Assembly: GCA_016840465.1 (NCBI GenBank) | Contig: JAEOSH010000002.1 | Span: forward strand, 1 to 36,781 | DNA from: Candidatus Baldrarchaeum yapensis | GTDB taxonomy: Archaea > Asgardarchaeota > Baldrarchaeia > Baldrarchaeales > Baldrarchaeaceae | DNA length: 36,781 nt | Direction: 5' to 3' | In this document: one piece after another, positions 34,634 to 36,781 of the stretch | How positions within the stretch are numbered: position 1 is the stretch's first letter | Layout: each line of letters begins with the position of its first letter | Made by a program: the position numbers and the translations under genes | Notes under the pieces: generated by a model | Told to the model about the DNA's origin: nothing | Seen by the model: the letters and a program-made list of their open reading frames with translations, nothing else | Databases searched by the model: none

Positions 34634-35206
34634 ATGAGGGTGAAAAAGATCCTAGTGATTGGGGACTTCCACATTCCAGATCGGGCCAAAAGCATCCCCG
34701 AGCAGATTTCTGCAATAATTAACAGGGAGAACTTCGATCTTGTAATTTCTACTGGCGACTTTACGACAAGAGATACGCTTAAGATGCTGGAAAAAATAGC
34801 CCCCGTGAAATGGGTTATTGGAAACATGGATTATATAACGGGACCGGAGACCGAGAGAGTTGAGATTGATGGAATAAAAATAGGAATCACCCACGGTACA
34901 TACGTATATCCTCGCGGAAATCCGTACCAGCTTAGGCAGATCGCTCTCAAGATGAAAGTTAATGTATTGATATCCGGCCATACACATGCTCTATCGATAC
35001 ACAAATTCGATGATGTTTTGCTTTTGAACCCAGGGAGCGCTACTGGTGTGTGGGGTGGAGGACCCGCGTCTATGAAGCCCAGTTTCATGATCCTCGAAAT
35101 AGAGGGAAACAGCATTAGGGTGAGAGCGTACGAACTCGAGAAATCAGGACTAAAGGAAATAGTAAAAACGTATAGGATTGAGGGCAATAAGATAGTCGAG
35201 GGCTAA
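34634..35206 (+). CDS. Vps29-like metallophosphoesterase
   Basis: A small calcineurin-like phosphoesterase of about 190 residues. The metal-binding residues are all present: GDFHIPDR, STGDFTTRD, VIGNMDY, ITHGTYV, SGHTHAL. Several segments resemble eukaryotic Vps29, the retromer subunit, more than the bacterial YfcE or Methanocaldococcus MJ0936 type: GDFHIPDRAKSIPEQ, VLISGHTHAL and NPGSATGVWGGGPASMKPSF. Unlike Vps29 it keeps the histidines needed for catalysis, so it is probably an active enzyme. The substrate is unknown. ATG 34634 is the likely start; the track's TTG 34625 is further upstream. It is divergent from the ribophorin I-like gene. Confidence 0.85.
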   Translation: MRVKKILVIGDFHIPDRAKSIPEQISAIINRENFDLVISTGDFTTRDTLKMLEKIAPVKWVIGNMDYITGPETERVEIDGIKIGITHGTYVYPRGNPYQLRQIALKMKVNVLISGHTHALSIHKFDDVLLLNPGSATGVWGGGPASMKPSFMILEIEGNSIRVRAYELEKSGLKEIVKTYRIEGNKIVEG

Positions 35207-35215
35207 CCGTTCCAG

Positions 35216-36781
35216 TTACGAGGGCGTTTTGAAGAGAGATAATAGCTTTTCGTAGAATGAGCGCTCGCTTTCGTCTTTAGACAACACGTATAATCTTTCT
35301 ATTATCAACTCGGGCGTTGACTTTGCAAGATAATTAAATCTGGGGGATCGATTTACTATTAAGTTGTAGTTTTCATCCAAGCCTTCCGCCTCTATTCCAT
35401 CAACTCTAATCTTTGCTTTCGTAAGTTTTTTGATTTCCTGTGCTAAGTGGCTAACGAACACCGCGCATGCGTTTTTATTTTCCCAGAGCATATCCATGAT
35501 CCCCGCAATTATCCTAGCAGCCGCGGAGGTTTCCGTCATAGCTTCCAACTCGTCGAAGAGTGCAAGCTTCGACTCCTCGGATGAAATTATTTTTGAAAAT
35601 CTTTTTAGGGTTGTTTCTAGAGCACCGGCGTCAACCATTCCTTTTGCCTTTGCGTAAAAGTGTATTTCATCGAAAACACGAAGATGGGCTTTCTCAGCTG
35701 GGACAGGGAACCCCATTTGTGCAAGAATCACAACTTGCGCCAAGGTTTGTAATAGACATGTCTTTCCTCCGCTATTTGCTCCTGAAAGTATTATTATGCG
35801 TTCACCATTTGTGTTAGGTGGTTTAAATGGCGTTTCTCCGACAACATAAGTCACCGGTTCCACTTTTATCTCGCCTTTTAGTTCCTTCTCCTTAAGGAAA
35901 ACATTTTTTGCGTTTATTATTGCTATGCCATTATATTCCATATTTATATCGGGCGGATTAAGTTCATAATCCCGTGCAAACCTCCCTATTGCAAAGAATA
36001 CGTCAAAATCGAGGAATATCTTTATTGCACGCTCTACTACATCTTGGTACCTAAGAAACTCCTTTGCTATGCGTTTGTACAGTTTATATTTTCGTATACT
36101 ATAGCGTTTCCTTAAGAGGTCCTCTAACATTCGAACCTTATTGCGGTCCGCCTGTACCGGTAATGTCGTTTCTTGAGGGAATAATCCCTCGATTACTTGT
36201 AATTCGTCTATCGAGAGATTCAATTCCTTGGAGAGTTTCTCCTCAGCCTCCTTCACGGTGCTTATAAACAGGTCATAAATATCATCAGGTATCCATCTCC
36301 TTATTGCATCAATTGAGGCCTCTGCTTCGGATATTTCCAAAAGCTTAACCAATTGTTCACCACTTATCACAGCCTTTCTTGAAGTGATTTCTCTTCTCAG
36401 CTTATTATTCACCTCGGCCTCTATCTCGCTAATTACAATGTCCAGATTTTTAAGGGCCTGATTTAGCCTATCGTACTCCTCATCAAGACCCTCTAAGAGT
36501 TCTCCATTTTCGTCGATGTGCTCGAGTAATGACTTCACCTTACGTAGTCCCTCTATCTCGATTTCCTGCCTCATGCGATCTATGAACGCTCCTTCGCCGA
36601 TTCCGAGCAACAAATCCGCAAGTTCACATGCTGCAATTATTGTTTGCCTATTAGAGGCAAATACATAAACTATTTTCTCCGGTATTATCTCCTCTTCTGA
36701 CAAGTCCTCCTCGGTTATAACCTCCAGATTTTCCGCGCCTTCAAGTTCCATCGCAATTTCAGGATTCCTAGTTACCAATAT
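35216..36781 (-). CDS. MutS-family ATPase, N-terminus cut by window edge
   Basis: At least 520 residues of a MutS-related ATPase. Walker A is LSGANSGGKT (331-340), Walker B is KLALFDELEAMTE (404-416), and SHLAQEI follows as the H-containing motif. A long helical/coiled region (about 80-270) corresponds to the lever and clamp. No mismatch-binding N-terminal domain and no C-terminal Smr nuclease are present, so it belongs with the short archaeal MutS-like proteins rather than MutS1; it may act in recombination or repair. The frame is still open at the right edge, where TTG 36778 is only a possible start. It ends 9 nt from the Vps29-like gene stop, tail to tail. Confidence 0.88.
   Translation of the reverse strand: MLVTRNPEIAMELEGAENLEVITEEDLSEEEIIPEKIVYVFASNRQTIIAACELADLLLGIGEGAFIDRMRQEIEIEGLRKVKSLLEHIDENGELLEGLDEEYDRLNQALKNLDIVISEIEAEVNNKLRREITSRKAVISGEQLVKLLEISEAEASIDAIRRWIPDDIYDLFISTVKEAEEKLSKELNLSIDELQVIEGLFPQETTLPVQADRNKVRMLEDLLRKRYSIRKYKLYKRIAKEFLRYQDVVERAIKIFLDFDVFFAIGRFARDYELNPPDINMEYNGIAIINAKNVFLKEKELKGEIKVEPVTYVVGETPFKPPNTNGERIIILSGANSGGKTCLLQTLAQVVILAQMGFPVPAEKAHLRVFDEIHFYAKAKGMVDAGALETTLKRFSKIISSEESKLALFDELEAMTETSAAARIIAGIMDMLWENKNACAVFVSHLAQEIKKLTKAKIRVDGIEAEGLDENYNLIVNRSPRFNYLAKSTPELIIERLYVLSKDESERSFYEKLLSLFKTPS

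Noticed and set aside
1-36781. CRISPR arrays and rRNA genes
   Set aside because: No regularly spaced repeats and no rRNA-like sequence were seen on either strand.

Overview
The window is archaeal. It carries archaeal-type MetK, Orc1/Cdc6, RFC small and large subunits, family-B DNA polymerase, Lhr helicase, a TFB-like factor, an Lsm protein, archease, a probable Rpo8 (RpoG) and ribosomal proteins in archaeal order. Most host genes are A+T-rich and many start codons follow GGAGG/GGTGA-like ribosome-binding sites. Rpo8, FtsZ, a PolB with two C-terminal Zn motifs, a ribophorin I-like membrane protein and a Vps29-like phosphoesterase together suggest a TACK or Asgard lineage, possibly thermophilic. 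I cannot name the taxon from this sequence alone.

Layout. 1-420 is a G+C-rich, apparently decayed segment next to tRNA-Glu(CTC). 957-7666 holds metK, a small membrane protein, signal peptidase and, on the minus strand, pyrE, a metallo-beta-lactamase-fold hydrolase, a RimI-like acetyltransferase, hypD, mobA and a MEMO family gene. hypD is full length except for a 24-nt in-frame insertion that contains a near-perfect palindrome and a TGA codon. 7829-10132 (plus) is Orc1/Cdc6, a winged-helix protein and truA. 10129-13020 (minus) is rfcL, rfcS, archease and tRNA-Ser(TGA). 13126-16912 (plus) is a SPOUT methyltransferase followed by rpl3, rpl4, rpl23 and rpl2; the usual rps19/rpl22 continuation is absent. 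Next come a ribbon-helix-helix regulator and ftsZ, then a G+C-rich, frameshifted insertion-sequence remnant (about 18.6-19.8 kb).

The right half has rpo8 (minus), an Lsm protein, a divergent TFB, a type II/IV secretion ATPase and a tiny type IV prepilin-like protein. A FAD dehydrogenase and a COG1407-type phosphoesterase follow on the minus strand, divergent from an Lhr operon that begins with 31-aa and 75-aa proteins. PolB runs convergent to Lhr. A tRNA-Gln(TTG) with a 12-nt BHB intron, the ribophorin I-like gene, the Vps29-like gene and a MutS-family ATPase cut by the window edge complete it.

Functional themes are replication and repair (Orc1/Cdc6, RFC, PolB, Lhr, MutS-like), transcription and RNA (Rpo8, TFB, Lsm, TruA, archease, three tRNAs), translation, cell division (RHH-FtsZ) and the cell surface (signal peptidase, prepilin/ATPase, ribophorin I-like). 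The least ordinary items are the interrupted hypD, the ribophorin I-like/Vps29-like neighbours, the RHH-FtsZ pair and the TFB/ATPase/mini-prepilin cluster. All family assignments are from motif recognition by eye; no search was run.
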